A DNA stretch of 64,000 nt, taken from Coenobita brevimanus (Eukaryota; Arthropoda; Malacostraca; Decapoda; Coenobitidae). The stretch spans positions 62,501-126,500 of the forward strand of contig JAVRFU010000146.1 of the NCBI GenBank assembly GCA_032717465.1, given 5' to 3'. Each line of letters begins with the position of its first letter. Position 1 is the first letter of the stretch. The notes below the pieces were generated by a model. It saw nothing but the letters and a program-made list of their open reading frames with translations, ran no database searches and was not told the DNA's origin. Shown piece by piece: positions 21,925 to 32,765 of the stretch. A program made the translations under genes and the position numbers.

Positions 21925-22172
21925 GATGGTGGAGAGGATGGAGAGTGAGAGGCTAATGAAGATAATGTATGTGAGTGAGGCGGAGGGGAGGAGAGGGGAA
22001 GGGGAGGCCAAGGATGAGATGGAAAAATGGAGTGGAGAGGTATATGAGAGAGAGGGGTGTGAGCTGGGAGCAGGGCAGCGAAATGGCGGGGGACAGGGCG
22101 ACATGGAGGCGATTTGTTTGTGGACAACCCTTACGGGATTAAGGCGTCTGGTAATAGATAGACAGAGAGATA
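21925..22172 (+). mobile_element. Family 1 LINE 3' end
   Basis: Encodes VERMESERLMKIMYVSE and the GGATTAAGGCGTCTGG terminus with a short GATA-like tail. The frame is shifted relative to copy B, where 31364-31579 is open to the natural stop. Confidence 0.85.
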
Positions 22173-22354
22173 GGATGGTGGACTGCAGGAGAAGAGCAAC
22201 ATCAGCCTGCAGTCCACTATATTTCAGAATCTACCTTTTGATTCACTTTCATCGCTTCACCCACAGATAAACAAACCGAGATACATGAAAGCAACAAAAC
22301 CACACGTGCCCTATGGTAACATGCCACACATACCTTCACTATAAGCACGCGCAC

Positions 22355-22356
22355 AT

Positions 22357-22397
<41 letters not shown>
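22355..22397. repeat. CA microsatellite
   Basis: Near-pure CA tract; the counterpart in copy B is at about 31799-31837. Confidence 0.95.
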
Positions 22398-22462
22398 GAT
22401 TCATATCCTGATGGGCCTGATGCAATAACATGAGCAAAGAGGCATCACATTCACACACTTAC

Positions 22463-22587
22463 CACATTGTACAGGGCAGGTGTTGGGGTTAACGTCCATT
22501 ACAGTTTCAAGTTAGCTGGGGATTCCTCTTCTTCTTCTTTCTGCCTCTCTCTAGGCAGCTTCCACGGCTGACAATCAACTCACGCAC
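22463..22587 (-). other. Candidate exon, copy A
   Basis: On the minus strand a TATATTTTTCAG acceptor precedes GTGCGTGAG, and GTAAGT follows at 22462-22457. One frame reads VRELIVSRGSCLERGRKKKK, then RNPQLT and a TGA, so this could be the last coding exon of an unidentified gene. It is repeated at 31902-32026 by the duplication. Confidence 0.35.
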
Positions 22588-22689
22588 CTGAAAAATATAT
22601 TACACAATTAGTCCTTTCCTTCTGAACCTTAAGTTTACCTGGTAAGAAATGTATCTGGTGGCATCAAGAACAATATCATTTGGGGACAA

Positions 22690-22752
22690 CAACAGGGTGA
22701 CATGGAGGCAATTTGTTTGTGGCCACCCCTGGAGGCGTCTGGCAATAGATTG
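22690..22752 (+). mobile_element. Family 1 LINE 3' terminus, 60 bp
   Basis: GTGACATGGAGGCAATTTG then GGCCACCCCTGGAGGCGTCT and TAGATTGATA. Severely 5'-truncated copy. Confidence 0.75.
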
Positions 22753-22756
22753 ATAC

Positions 22757-23010
22757 TTTTTTTTTTTTTTAATGCACAGAAGGAACACAAGGCTACAAGC
22801 CCACAAGATTGTTCCCTCCAAGAAAAAATAAAAACACAATAACAGAAGCCATATTCAAGACCCAATCATTTCAAGATGCCTGGACACACTGTATTTAAAA
22901 CACTAAAGATCACAGACAGTAGGAAATACAAAGACAGTTCCAGAGTTGACCTGTTGCATACATGAAGTACTGAATGTAATGGTTAACTCTTGCATTTGAG
23001 AGTTTACATA
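22757..23010 (-). mobile_element. Jockey/CR1-like LINE 3' UTR with poly(A)
   Basis: A T run (poly(A) on the minus strand) followed by GAAGGAACACAAGGCTACAAGCC-type sequence shared with 56519-56755 and 60316-60600, where it follows an RT C-terminus. Only the 3' UTR and last codons remain. Confidence 0.75.
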
Positions 23011-23021
23011 TTACTATCTAT

Positions 23022-23330
23022 CTATCTATCTATTGCCAGACGCCATAATCCCGTACGGGGTGGCCATTTGACTCTGAGTTATTTGTTTTACAGGGAGGGG
23101 CACTAACCCTCCACCAACCCACTTGACACGTAGGGAGCACGTATGGTTTGGTTATATGGTTACCACCCAGTGTTGTAAATGGTTTCTTGGCTTACAGGAA
23201 ACCATTTGGCTTGTCACTCAATGTAAAGCCACCTGTAAAGGAAAGAAAAGCAATAAGAAGTGACAGGAAAGATGGGAGAAATAGGAAGAGAGGAGGGCAA
23301 GCACAGAAAAAGAATGATAAAGGCTAAGGA
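23022..23330 (-). mobile_element. SINE A with family 1 LINE-type tail
   Basis: Minus-strand order: A/G- and C/T-rich head, GTGACAAGCCAAATGGTTTC block, body GGTTGGTGGAGGGTTAGTGC, then GGCCACCCCGTACGGGATTA and GCGTCTGGCAATAG with a GATA tail (23016-23034 as TCTA). The last 45 bp match the family 1 LINE terminus; the rest has no coding capacity. Other copies: 32456-32765, 52175-52400 and 62103-62400; 52912-53101 has a different head. Confidence 0.75.
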
Positions 23331-23845
23331 AGAAGTAGGCAGCATTACATCAAGACAGGTTATCATTCTCATTATTTATAACCAAATCAAAGCATTATAG
23401 TGTTTTAACAAGTTCTTGATATTATGTCAAAGTTACCATCACATGATGTTTATATATTTATTTTAAATTTAAGTTTTGCTGATTCTATGAATATTATCAA
23501 TGTCAATATTTTTCATTTCCTTGTACGGTCCAAAATGAGCATATGGTCAATTAATTTCATCAATCAAATGTCAACTGTAACGAACTCTCTGAGGAAACTG
23601 AAGAACCTTCTCAGAATTACAACACATCAGGTTTGGTAAGTAGGGCAGACACAGCCAACCATCCTGCCTACAATTTCAGTCTTACTCTGCCTGGCATTGC
23701 ACTTCCACCACCGCTCTGCTACTTACCTAGACCCATTTGACTGTAATTTGGCCTACAATTTCTGTCTCTCCATCCTGAATACTGAGCTGTAACAACAAAT
23801 TTACACTAGAATAAGATGCTAGTCCTGACTAAGTGTCATGAAATG
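23331..23845. other. Unassigned spacer in copy A
   Basis: AT-rich; short open frames only (one at 23424-23639 without family features). Confidence 0.5.
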
Positions 23846-25485
23846 GATGCAGAATGCTCAGGAGAGAGAGAAGCAGTCAGGGAGAAAGACTGAAAGTTGA
23901 GAAGCTGAGGATCAAAGAAATGGCAGATGAATACAGGACCAAAGTAGAGGACGAGTTAGAATTACTGAATTGGAATGAATTGGATCTGGACAGACTGTGG
24001 AAAGCATATAGGGATTGCTTAGTTAGGAATGCTAAAGCGGTATGTGGTGTGGCAAGAGTAACAACAAAGAAGAAAGGTATGGCATGGTGGGATGAGGAGG
24101 TAAAGAGAGCGGTGGAGGAAAAGAGGAAGAAGTGGCTAAAGTGGTTACAGGATAGGGGTTCAGTTGAAATAAGAACTGAATATGTTGTGAGCAAGAAGCA
24201 CGTAAAGAGACTAGTGATGAGGAAAAAGGAGGAGGTAAATGAGGATCTAGGAAGAAAAATTAATGCAAACTACTCTGAAAATAGAAAGTTATTCTGGAAA
24301 GAGGTGCGGAAATGTAGAAGTGAAAGCAGTAAGAAATGGGATGGTATGAAGGATGCAGGTGGTAGATTATTAACCCATGGAGATGAAGTAAGGACCAGAT
24401 GGAAAGAATATTTTGAAAGCCTGATGAATAGGGATAGAGAGAGCAGAGCAGCTGTAAACATGATTGGTTTTGGGGGTGTGCAGAGAAGGTATGCAGTGCC
24501 AGGAGACGTGACACTCACACAGGTGAAGAGTGCTGTGAAGCAGCTGAAAAATGGGAAAGCAGCTGGGGTTGATGAGGTGTATGCAGAGATGCTTAAATGT
24601 AGTGGAGAGAATGGAATGAAGTGCTTGTTGGAGATATGTAAGAAGACATGGATGAGTGAAACTGTTTCTGCAGAGTGGAAAAGGCTGTGATTGTACCCCT
24701 GTACAAAAATAAAGGTGAATGAAGTGAGTGTAAGAATTATCGTGGCATAAGCTTACTGAGTGTGGTAGGGAAGGTATATGGAAGAATTATTATAGTGAGA
24801 GTAAGAGAGATATCAAAAGTCCTAGAGAGTGATGAACAGGGTGGCTTTAGGAGTGGCAGAGGATGTGTGGATCAAGTATTTGCAGTGAGACAGATAGTAG
24901 AGAAGGCTTGTGAGAAGGACCATAAGGAATTTATGGCATTCATGGATCTGGAAAAAGCATATGACAAAGTGGACAGAGAAGGATTGTGGAAAGTTTTGTG
25001 CATGTAAGGTGTAGAGGGTAAGCTGTTAGGTGCCATCAAGAGTTTTTATGATGGTAGTGAAGCATGTGTCAGGGTTAATGGGCATCTAAGTGAATGGTTC
25101 ACAATCAGTGTGGGCGTGCGACAAGGTTGTGTGATGTCCCCATGGTTGTTCAATGTATATATGGATGGGGTGATGGGAGAAGTGAAAACATGAGTAATGG
25201 AGAGAGGGATGGCATTGGTAATGAATGGTGATGGATGGAATATCTCAAATTTGTTGTATGCTGATGATGCAGTACTGCTTGCAAGTACTGGACAAGAACT
25301 TGGTACGCTAGTGCAGAGTTTTGCTGATGTCTGTAAGCGTCGTGCCTTGAGAGTACACGTAGAAAAGAGTAAAGTGATGGTTATTGAGTGAGAAGGTGAC
25401 TCCCAGTGCAATGTCACAGTAAATGGAGAGAGACTGGAATTGGTGAGAGAGTTCAAATACCCGGGTACAGTGATAGAAAAGAGTG
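23846..25485 (+). pseudogene. RT of a family 1-related LINE, copy A
   Basis: Linker and RT from AWWDEEVKRAVEEKR through AVIVPLYKNKGE, NYRGISLLSVVGK, FRSGRGCVDQVF, AFMDLEKAYDKVD, RQGCVMSPWLFNVYMDG and the catalytic YADDAVLLA to REFKYPGTVIE, then broken off into GA/T-rich sequence. Interruptions: a one-base deletion at about 24679 (GGAAAAGG versus GGAAAAAGG in copy B), and in-frame stops after NKGE, after KVLCM, after GEVKT and before EGDSQ. The catalytic palm motifs are otherwise conserved. No endonuclease is attached. Confidence 0.85.
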
Positions 25486-25578
25486 AAAAAAAAAATGTTA
25501 CCATAGACTGAATTAATGTGTCTTTCAAAACAAATAAAGGAATCAGACTTAACAACATTCAGGAACAGACTCAGCACT

Positions 25579-25581
25579 CTT

Positions 25582-25639
<58 letters not shown>
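25579..25639. repeat. CT then CA microsatellite
   Basis: TCTCTC tract joined to CACACA tract; counterpart 35019-35079. Confidence 0.95.
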
Positions 25640-25642
<3 letters not shown>

Positions 25643-25734
25643 AGGGGGTGATGCCTGGTAGATTTACCCCTTAATACACTTAAAGAATCATACTGGCAAG
25701 TGCAATAAGATTGTGTCATATCATATTGTTTATA

Positions 25735-26255
25735 AAGGCTCCAACCTGATTGCATACATTCGCCTTGGTCACCTAATGGCAACTCTCCACATTACTTGAT
25801 CTCTGGCAGCCTCCCTATTCTGTCCCTTATCCCTGAGGTCACACTCTATAACCTCGTCCCAGGTCTTTTTCAGTCTGCCTCTCACAACCCTACCTGACAT
25901 TCATACTTCTCACTTTCCCCACCCAATTGCCATCCTCCATCCTCCCCACATGCCCAAACCATCTCAATCAACCCCTCCTTATCACAACACCAATACACTT
26001 CGGTCCGATCCTTCCTCTCAACTCTACCCTCAACGTTCACACCTCTCACCCTCCACACCCAGTTGTCATCTTTCATCCTCTCCACATGCCCAAACCGTCT
26101 CAAGCTACCCTCCTCATCACAACATCAATACATTCTAGTTCCATCCTTCCTCTCAACTCTTCATCAACATCTCTCACCATACCAGTTGTCATCTTCCATC
26201 CTCTCCACATGCCCAAACCATCTCAATCTATCAATCCTCATCACAATAATGTTTT
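25735..26255 (-). mobile_element. Family 2 LINE 3' end with internal tandem repeats
   Basis: Starts with the family 2 terminus (AAAGGCTCCAACCTGATTGC) and then repeats the segment coding CIDVVMRRG..RFGHVERM..DDNW about three times, units starting near 25930, 26066 and 26190 (124-136 bp). Not present as a repeat in the full copies at 1.5 and 11.9 kb. Confidence 0.8.
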
Positions 26256-26577
26256 CATGTACATTTTTATACCCTAACTCCTGTTGCAACAATAATCAAC
26301 TTACATGATGAAACTAAAAAATCCCTAATTATATATGACATGGTGGGCATACAAAGACAGAAAAAAAGATCACTTCTATATTTTTACCTTAGAAAGTGCA
26401 GAACTAACCATCTACATGATATCTCCTTGCTGGGTATAATTTAGTCAACTACTGAGGCTGTGTTTATACTTCAAGATTACTTTTCTCATTTATTTGTACC
26501 CTTAAAATTTGCACACACACACAGGTTCATTTGTGCAACATTGGAGGGTTAGTCCTTAGCTTTAACTCATCTGATGT

Positions 26578-26880
26578 CTGTCTATCTGTTGCAAGACGCC
26601 TTAATCCCATTAGGGGTGACCACAAACAAATCTCCATATTGCCCTGTCCTCTGCTATTTCACTGACCTCCCTGCAACTCAACATCCGCTCTCCGATCTCT
26701 CTCCACTCCATTTCATCCTTGGTCTCCCCCTCCACCTGACTCAAACAGATCTCCATGTTGCCCTGTCCTCTTCTACTTGGTTCACCCTTCTCTAACTCAC
26801 ACTCCTCTGTCTCATACATCTCGCCACTCCATCCCTCCATCTCATTCTTGGTCTCCCCTTCCACCTCGAAATGAACGGAT
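26578..26880 (-). mobile_element. Family 1 LINE 3' end, tandemly duplicated
   Basis: Tail-side GCAAGACGCCTTAATCCC, then two successive copies of the stretch coding for the GD-R-MRW region (CAAACAGATCTCCATGTTGC at 26742 repeats 26627-26645). Divergent units. Confidence 0.75.
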
Positions 26881-26992
26881 CTTGAATTTGGCTCTCTTTT
26901 GTATTGTTTTTGTTTCTTTCTTGGAAGGAACATTAATGTGGGCTCAGACTGTGGTTCCTTCTTCCTCGTATTAAAAAAAAAAAAAAAAAAAC
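26881..26992 (+). mobile_element. Jockey/CR1-like LINE 3' UTR, plus strand
   Basis: TTTGGCTCTCTTTTGTATTG, CTTGGAAGGAACATTAATGT and a poly(A) of about 19; the reverse orientation of the repeat at 22757. Confidence 0.7.
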
Positions 26993-27125
26993 TCTTCCAG
27001 CTATTCAGACTCTTACACACTCTTTCAGCCAGTCTAACTTTCATACACTCTACTAGCCAGTCTCTCATTCTCCATCCTTTCCACTTGGCCAAACCACATC
27101 AAAGTACTTCTCTAAACACTTTCAA
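26993..27125 (-). mobile_element. Family 1 LINE fragment
   Basis: Contains CTCTCATTCTCCATCCTTTC and GGCCAAACCAC, the reverse complement of the RWFGHVERMENE coding region, with another small internal repeat (CAGTCTAACTTTCATACACTC, CAGTCTCTCATT). Confidence 0.65.
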
Positions 27126-27139
27126 TCACAAAAGATTTC

Positions 27140-27640
27140 ACATGAGCTAAGGGGTCTTTGTATGCAACACATGCCACGAGTGTAATGCTGTGTGGTAGTG
27201 AGACCTGTGCAGCAAAGGAAGAGGATATTCACAGGCTTAAATGTACAGAAATGGCAATGATTAGGTGGATGTGCAGTGCATCCCTGAGTGCAAGGCCTGG
27301 GGGAGCTAGGTTTACGACAGAAGAGTTGAGAGGTGGGGTGGGACTGGAGTGTATTGGTGTTGTGATGAGGAGAGGTAGATTGAGGTGGTTTGGGCATGTG
27401 GAGAGGATGGGGGATGATAACTGGGTGCAGAAAGTGAGAAGAGTTAATTTTAGGGGTGGGGTTGCAAGGGGTACAGCAAAAAGGACCTGGGACAAGGTCA
27501 TTAAGTGTGACCTCAGGGTTAAGGGACTGAACAGGGAGGCTGCCAGAGATTGAGCAGCATGGACAGCCACCATTAGGTGGCCAAGGCTGACACATGCACG
27601 TTGGAGCCTTCAAAAACGAAACTAGTCACACCAGGTACTG
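27140..27640 (+). mobile_element. Family 2 LINE 3' end
   Basis: Open from about 27158 to 27553: YGSET-type motif (MLCGSETCAAKEEDIHRL), RWFGHVERMGDDNW and TWDKVIKCDLRVKGLNR, ending in TTGGAGCCTTCAAAAACGAA. The frame ends at a TGA in REAARD*. Confidence 0.85.
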
Positions 27641-27769
27641 ACCAGAATTTTCAGCCATGTACCTGCACAAACAGTTTGGTTTCTAAGGGTGCTGTTTACC
27701 CCTCCATAAATATAAGTTTTTTTGCTTTCGTTTTATAATCCTGACAGTCTGTTTATATGTGACAGTATG

Positions 27770-27950
27770 GTGCAGAGACCAAGGATGAGGTGGAGGGATG
27801 GAGTTGAGTGATATACGAGGGAGGGGGGAGTGAGTTGAGGGGAGGGCAGTAAATTGGTGGGTGACAGAGCAACTTGGAGGCGTTTTGTCTGTGGCCACCC
27901 TTTGCGGGATTAGGGCGTCGGGCTATAGATAGATAGATAGATGGTGCAGC
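27770..27950 (+). mobile_element. Family 1 LINE 3' end
   Basis: CAAGGATGAGGTGGAGGGATG through GGCCACCCTTTGCGGGATTA and GATA repeats (27926-27942). Confidence 0.85.
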
Positions 27951-28139
27951 ACAGATGATTTGCCACACAGCACACCCAAGGCAATAACCCTACATGGAGT
28001 TTACTGATGACTGACACTGTGTAGGCAGAGCTGATGGAGAATATGAGATAGTAGAAGGTCAAAAGGAATAGGGAAGTGAGCTTAGAAAGACAAAGAGAGA
28101 GAGAAAAAGACAAGTAGATAGATAAACAGATAGAGATAG

Positions 28140-28925
28140 AGAGAAAGAGGGAGAAACTTTATTACAGTACAATGATCCCTACTCTATCATATGGAAGTGA
28201 AGCTTAGCCTTACCTTATGACACCCTATGGAGATCTCAGCCACTAAGCCTCAGTTACGCAGTGCCGTGGCATCAATATATTCTTGCAAATACCCTAGCCT
28301 GTCGCAGTATGCGGCAAGAGGTGGTGTGTCTCCCATCTTTCGCAGGAAGGCGTCTGATTTCGGCTTGAAGGCTTCTACGGTGCAGGTTAACACGTTTGTG
28401 AAATATCCTTTGACGTGGCAGGATCTTCCCCTCTTGCTATGGAACTTTTATTCAAGCTTGGGTAGTACCAGACTCCTCCACAGGGTTAACATGCTGGTCT
28501 CATCCCTGGTGAAAGGACACAGGTCAAGGGTGAGAGCAGTGGAAGAGTGGCAAAGAGTGAAAAAAATGTTATCTGAGAGGAGCATGTGGAGTGAAAAAGA
28601 GGTATATGAGAGGTGCATGTGGAATTATATGGAAAAACAACGACAAATGATGAAGGTGACAAGCACTGTGATGTGGATGTTACGAGAAATACTCTGTGAT
28701 GGTTCAGTCATGTGGAGAACAGAGAATGAGACTGACCAGGAGACTGTATGAGTGAGGTATTAGGGCAAACTAAGGCTAAGATGGTGGGATGGAGTGGTGA
28801 GAGATATCAGAGGAGTTGTGAATGGCAGAAGACAGAGTGACATGGAGGCGATTTGTCTGTGGCCACCCCTTGAAGGATTAACGTGTCTGGTAAGTTATAC
28901 AGATAGATACAGGTAGATAAACAGA
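28140..28925 (+). mobile_element. Family 1 LINE fragment with an embedded foreign segment
   Basis: The LINE text (IPTLSYGSEA) stops at 28205 and resumes at about 28509 (KGHRSRVRAVE), continuing to a GGCCACCCCTTGAAGGATTA terminus near 28880. A frame at 28227-28751 spans the join but is chimeric, so its predicted protein is not meaningful. Confidence 0.7.
28206..28508 (-). mobile_element. Antisense fragment of a Jockey/CR1-like LINE
   Basis: On the minus strand this reads MLTLWRSLVLPKLE and, after a break, VEAFKPKSDAFLRKMGDTP, resembling the thumb region and last residues of Jockey/CR1-type ORF2 with the middle deleted. It is GC-richer than its surroundings. Confidence 0.5.
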
Positions 28926-29299
28926 CAAGGTCAAAGGGAATCTGCTGGTAATGCATGACTTCCTGTAAATGTCTGTTACTATGACCTCAATCTTGGCTAT
29001 AAAAAATCAATAAATAAATAAATCATGCCCTATGGGTCAGACACTTACATATTGAAACTTTATTTATTTATTTATAAGTGTACATTAGTGATTATTTAAT
29101 GCACAGCTTCTCCCTTTCCTATAAAAATTCTAATGCTTGATCATTTTAAAAACACTTCCCTACCTTTCTTCCTGCCTCCCTCCCTTCCTGGATGGTGTGG
29201 AGGGTGGGAGATAATCCTGTCTATTCTTTTCTCACATGTTTGTTAAATCTTTGTAGCCTCACATCCACTCTTTTGTTCTCACCAGAATGAGAGACTGTC

Positions 29300-30014
29300 A
29301 GAATGATTCATGACTATAAGGGTTCAATATTGGATCTTTGTTCTAAAAGGGTATAATTTAGTTTCTCTGGTTTGTTTCATTAAAACTTAGGTTAGTTGTA
29401 GTTCACTGGTAATGAGGCTGTTCGGAGCACGGAAGTAAATTATACGTTATTGTGGATCTTTCAAATGTAGTATGTTTATGTATACTTATTTTGTATTTTG
29501 TAATTTTCAGAGTGTGATTAGTTATTATGAATTGTATGATACTGCTTCAATTTCTCCATTGTACGAATCAAGGGAAGTGAGGTGGTGACTGTGAGCTGGG
29601 GTGTGGGCAGTTGATCAGCAGCACTGGTATGGAAAGGATATAGCAGCTCTTCACGTGAAGTGTGCCCTCGACTCGCGACTTTCCCTCCCCGCTTTGACAC
29701 TTGTGAGCCTATGAAGGGTGAGGATGGAAACTCCTGCATACTGAGGAAGCTCTAAACTCTGCCCACACTGCCCTCTTGGTCTACAGCAGGTGTTAGCATA
29801 GAAACACCTGCGGACATGCTACCTGCTTCTCAGTCACCACCCTCTTGATGGTCTGTTCTCAGTAAGGTTGTTATGTCACCAGTAATGTGAAGCAGTGTTC
29901 CTAAGGTTACTTCACTTGTAGTTTACTTTCTTATGCTTAGGATTAAGTTATAATTTTGTGAATAAATTATATTCTCCAATTTACATTTTCCTAGCCCCAG
30001 TGTACAAATGAATG
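29300..30014. other. Spacer between the duplicated blocks, unique part
   Basis: No match in copy B and no recognised gene. A short minus frame at 29518-29739 has no family features. Confidence 0.5.
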
Positions 30015-30533
30015 ATGGGTCATTTCCAACTATGTGAGTAGTAGTAATAGTGCAACTCTGGAATCATGGTAGTCTTCTTTCACATATGAGACTGTTTCCG
30101 TAACTTGGCCATGACACAAGTAACGTTTCTCACTTTTCCTGTTACGTGTCTCACGGTCACATTTTCCTTAACAGTAACAAAATTCTTAAGGGAAATAGAA
30201 TTTGCTGGCTATGATTATGATCCTCATACACTGACATATGACTGATATAAAGCACTTCTTGACCTAACCAGTAAAATCACAGAGTTATTGAAAATACTCA
30301 CGCAAAGTAAAAGGTGGGGTAGCACCACGGTAATGTTTCTCACGCCACTTTTAAAAATTTATATAAAATCAGAATAAAAACATATGAATAATCTGACCAT
30401 GGCATAATGTATTGTGAGGTGTTGGTAGTATACCTTGCAAACAGCATTTATCTATATTGCCTACATAATACAAGTGAGAGTAGATCAGTAACATATCTTT
30501 GAATATAACGTTTCTCACGATGGAATGACCCAT
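30015..30533. mobile_element. MITE related to the inverted-repeat transposon
   Basis: Imperfect terminal inverted repeats ATGGGTCATTTCCA (30015) and TGGAATGACCCAT (ending 30533), close to the GGGTAATTCCA terminus of the element at 14551. It contains four copies of a TAACGTTTCTCAC-like motif (30121, about 30142, 30331, 30506). A similar motif (TAAAGTTTCTCACG) is at 15121. No coding capacity; target duplication not clear. Confidence 0.6.
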
Positions 30534-30669
30534 TTACATCTCTCCAATCAGTTAACAGGGGCACCATAGTTGGCTCCACTTCACCTCATAAAATGGTTCA
30601 CCTCACAAAAATGGTTACCACTCACAGGTGTAAGTGTGTTCCTGGGTTACAGAAGTGAAATCAAAAGTA

Positions 30670-30716
30670 CATTCAAGTCCCTTCCTTCCTCTCAACTCTT
30701 CCATTGTAAACCTAGC
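30670..30716 (-). mobile_element. Family 2 LINE, left side of the solo LTR insertion
   Basis: CTCAACTCTTCCATTGTAAA then CCTAGC immediately before the LTR; compare 1815-1842 of copy 1. It continues at 30906. Confidence 0.8.
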
Positions 30717-30905
30717 TGTTATGTATTTTGAATTAGCCGCGCTTGGCGCGCTACCCACAATGCTCAGCTGTTTTGTGTTGAGGGTCAGATTCGAAAGCTA
30801 GAGAATAAACACCGCTGTCTCACTCCACCCATCTCTTGTTTGACTACCCTGCCTCGCCAGTATATCTTCACGGCAAACGACATAATACACAAGAACACGA
30901 AACAC
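30717..30905 (+). repeat. Solo LTR of the gypsy family
   Basis: TGTTATG...GAAACA, 189 bp, nearly identical to 21269-21456, flanked by CTAGC at 30712-30716 and 30906-30910. No internal gypsy sequence is attached, the product expected from LTR-LTR recombination. Confidence 0.92.
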
Positions 30906-31054
30906 TAGCCCTCCCAGGCGTAGCATTCAAGAACACACAACACATCCATCTAATCACTGTCCTCTGTATGTCTGAGCCAATGAATATCCTCTTCCTTTAC
31001 TGCCCATGTCTCACTACCATCCAGCATTACACTCCTAACACATGTCCAAGATGA
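30906..31054 (-). mobile_element. Family 2 LINE, right side of the solo LTR insertion
   Basis: Counterpart of 21457-21605; joins 30670-30716 across the LTR. Confidence 0.8.
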
Positions 31055-31363
31055 ATATAATTTCCTGACCAACACATATACAACATAAGGTCCAATACTA
31101 GACTTCCTTTTAGTCTAAGGTGCCTTCATGTGGTGGCACTGATGTGTGAGTGGTGGAGCTGCCCAGGTATTTAAACATCCCTCAACACCTTCCCTATCTC
31201 TGCTTGGAGGAGGATGGAAAAAAAAATATGTTCATCCTTGGTTTGTATAAATCCACCAACTGTGTAAATTAAAATAAAAAAAGAACTGACGCTAAAGAGG
31301 GATGCCTTCACCTGGTGACACTAATATACAACCTCCCTCAACCCACAATTTCAAATAAGGAGG

Positions 31364-31606
31364 ATGGTGGAGAGGATGGAGAGTGAGAGGCTAATGAAGA
31401 TAATGTATGTGAGTGAGGTGGAGGGGAGGAGAGGGAGGGGGAGGCCAAGGATGAGATGGAGGAATGGAGTGGAGAGGTATATGAGAGAGAGGGGTGTGAG
31501 CTGGGAGCAGGGCAGTGAAATGGCGGGGGACAGGGCGACATGGAGGCGATTTGTTTGTGGACAACCCTTACGGGATTAAGGCGTCTGGTAATAGATAGAC
31601 AGAGAG
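31364..31606 (+). mobile_element. Family 1 LINE 3' end (copy B)
   Basis: Open frame to 31579 with RGRGRPRMRWRNGVERYMRE and VCGQPLRD at the natural C-terminus, showing what the shifted copy A frame once encoded. Confidence 0.85.
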
Positions 31607-31799
31607 ATAGGATGGTGGACTGCAGGAGAAGAGCAACATCAGCCTGCAGTCCACTATATTTCAGAATCTACCTTTTGATTCACTTTCATCGCTTCACCCA
31701 CAGATAAACAAACCGAGATACATGAAAGCAACAAAACCACACGTGCCCTATGGTAACATGCCACACATACCTTCACTATAAGCATGCGCACGTGCACAT

Positions 31800-31838
<39 letters not shown>

Positions 31839-31901
31839 TTCATATCCTGATGGGCCTGATGCAATAACAAGATCAAAGAGGCATCACATTCACACACTTA
31901 C

Positions 31902-32026
31902 CACATTGTACAGGGCAGGTGTTGGGGTTAACGTCCATTACAGTTTCAAGTTAGCTGGGGATTCCTCTTCTTCTTCTTTCTGCCTCTCTCTAGGCAGCTT
32001 CCACGGCTGACAATCAACTCACGCAC
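31902..32026 (-). other. Candidate exon, copy B
   Basis: Identical counterpart of 22463-22587 with both splice-like borders preserved. Confidence 0.35.
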
Positions 32027-32129
32027 CTGAAAAATATATTACACAATTAGTCCTTTCCTTCTGAACCTTAAGTTTACCTGGTAAGAAACGTATCTGGTGG
32101 CATCAAGAACAATATCATTTGGGGACAAC

Positions 32130-32765
32130 AACAGGGTGACATGGAGGCAATTTGTTTGTGGCCACCCCTGGAGGCGTCTGGCAATAGATTGATACTTTTT
32201 TTTTTTTTTTTTTAATGCACAGAAGGAACACAAGGCTACAAGCCCACAAGATTGTTCCCTCCAAGAAAAAATAAAAACACAATAACAGAAGCCATATTCA
32301 AGACCCAATCATTTCAAGATGCCTGGACACACTGTATTTAAAACACTAAAGATCACAGACAGTAGGAAATACAAAGACAGTTCCAGAGTTGACCTATTGC
32401 ATACATGAAGTACTGAATGTAATGGTTAACTCTTGCATTTGAGAGTTTACATATTACTATCTATCTATCTATTGCCAGATGCCATAATCCCGTACGGGGT
32501 GGCCATTTGACTCTGAGTTATTTGTTTTACAGGGAGGGGCACTAACCCTCCACCAACCCACTTGACACGTAGGGAGCACGTATGGTTTGGTTATATGGTT
32601 ACCACCCAGTGTTGTAAATGGTTTCTTGGCTTACAGGAAACCATTTGGCTTGTCACTCAATGTAAAGCCACCTATAACGGAAAGAAAAGCAATAAGAAGT
32701 GACAGGAAAGATGGGAGAAATAGGAAGAGAGGAGGGCAAGCACAGAAAAAGAATGATAAAGGCTA
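32130..32765. mobile_element. LINE terminus, Jockey-type 3' UTR and SINE A (copy B)
   Basis: Counterparts of the three copy A repeats: family 1 terminus (about 32130-32190, plus), poly(A)-tailed 3' UTR (32193-32450, minus; T run about 19 against 14 in copy A) and SINE A (32456-32765, minus). Confidence 0.75.

Larger units (their letters stand above)
21269..29299. repeat. Segmental duplication, copy A (8.0 kb)
   Basis: Matches copy B (30717-38733) nearly base for base in the same orientation, with sparse substitutions and small length changes in microsatellites. The match begins at the LTR and ends inside a family 1 LINE at GAATGAGAGACTG, where A continues TCAGAATG and B continues with normal LINE sequence. 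Confidence 0.93.

Noticed and set aside
25930..26240. CRISPR-like regularly spaced repeats
   Set aside because: Units are contiguous tandem copies of LINE coding sequence without unique spacers, in a eukaryotic context.
28227..28751. 174-codon plus-strand frame
   Set aside because: It runs across a LINE/antisense-LINE junction, so the predicted protein is chimeric noise.
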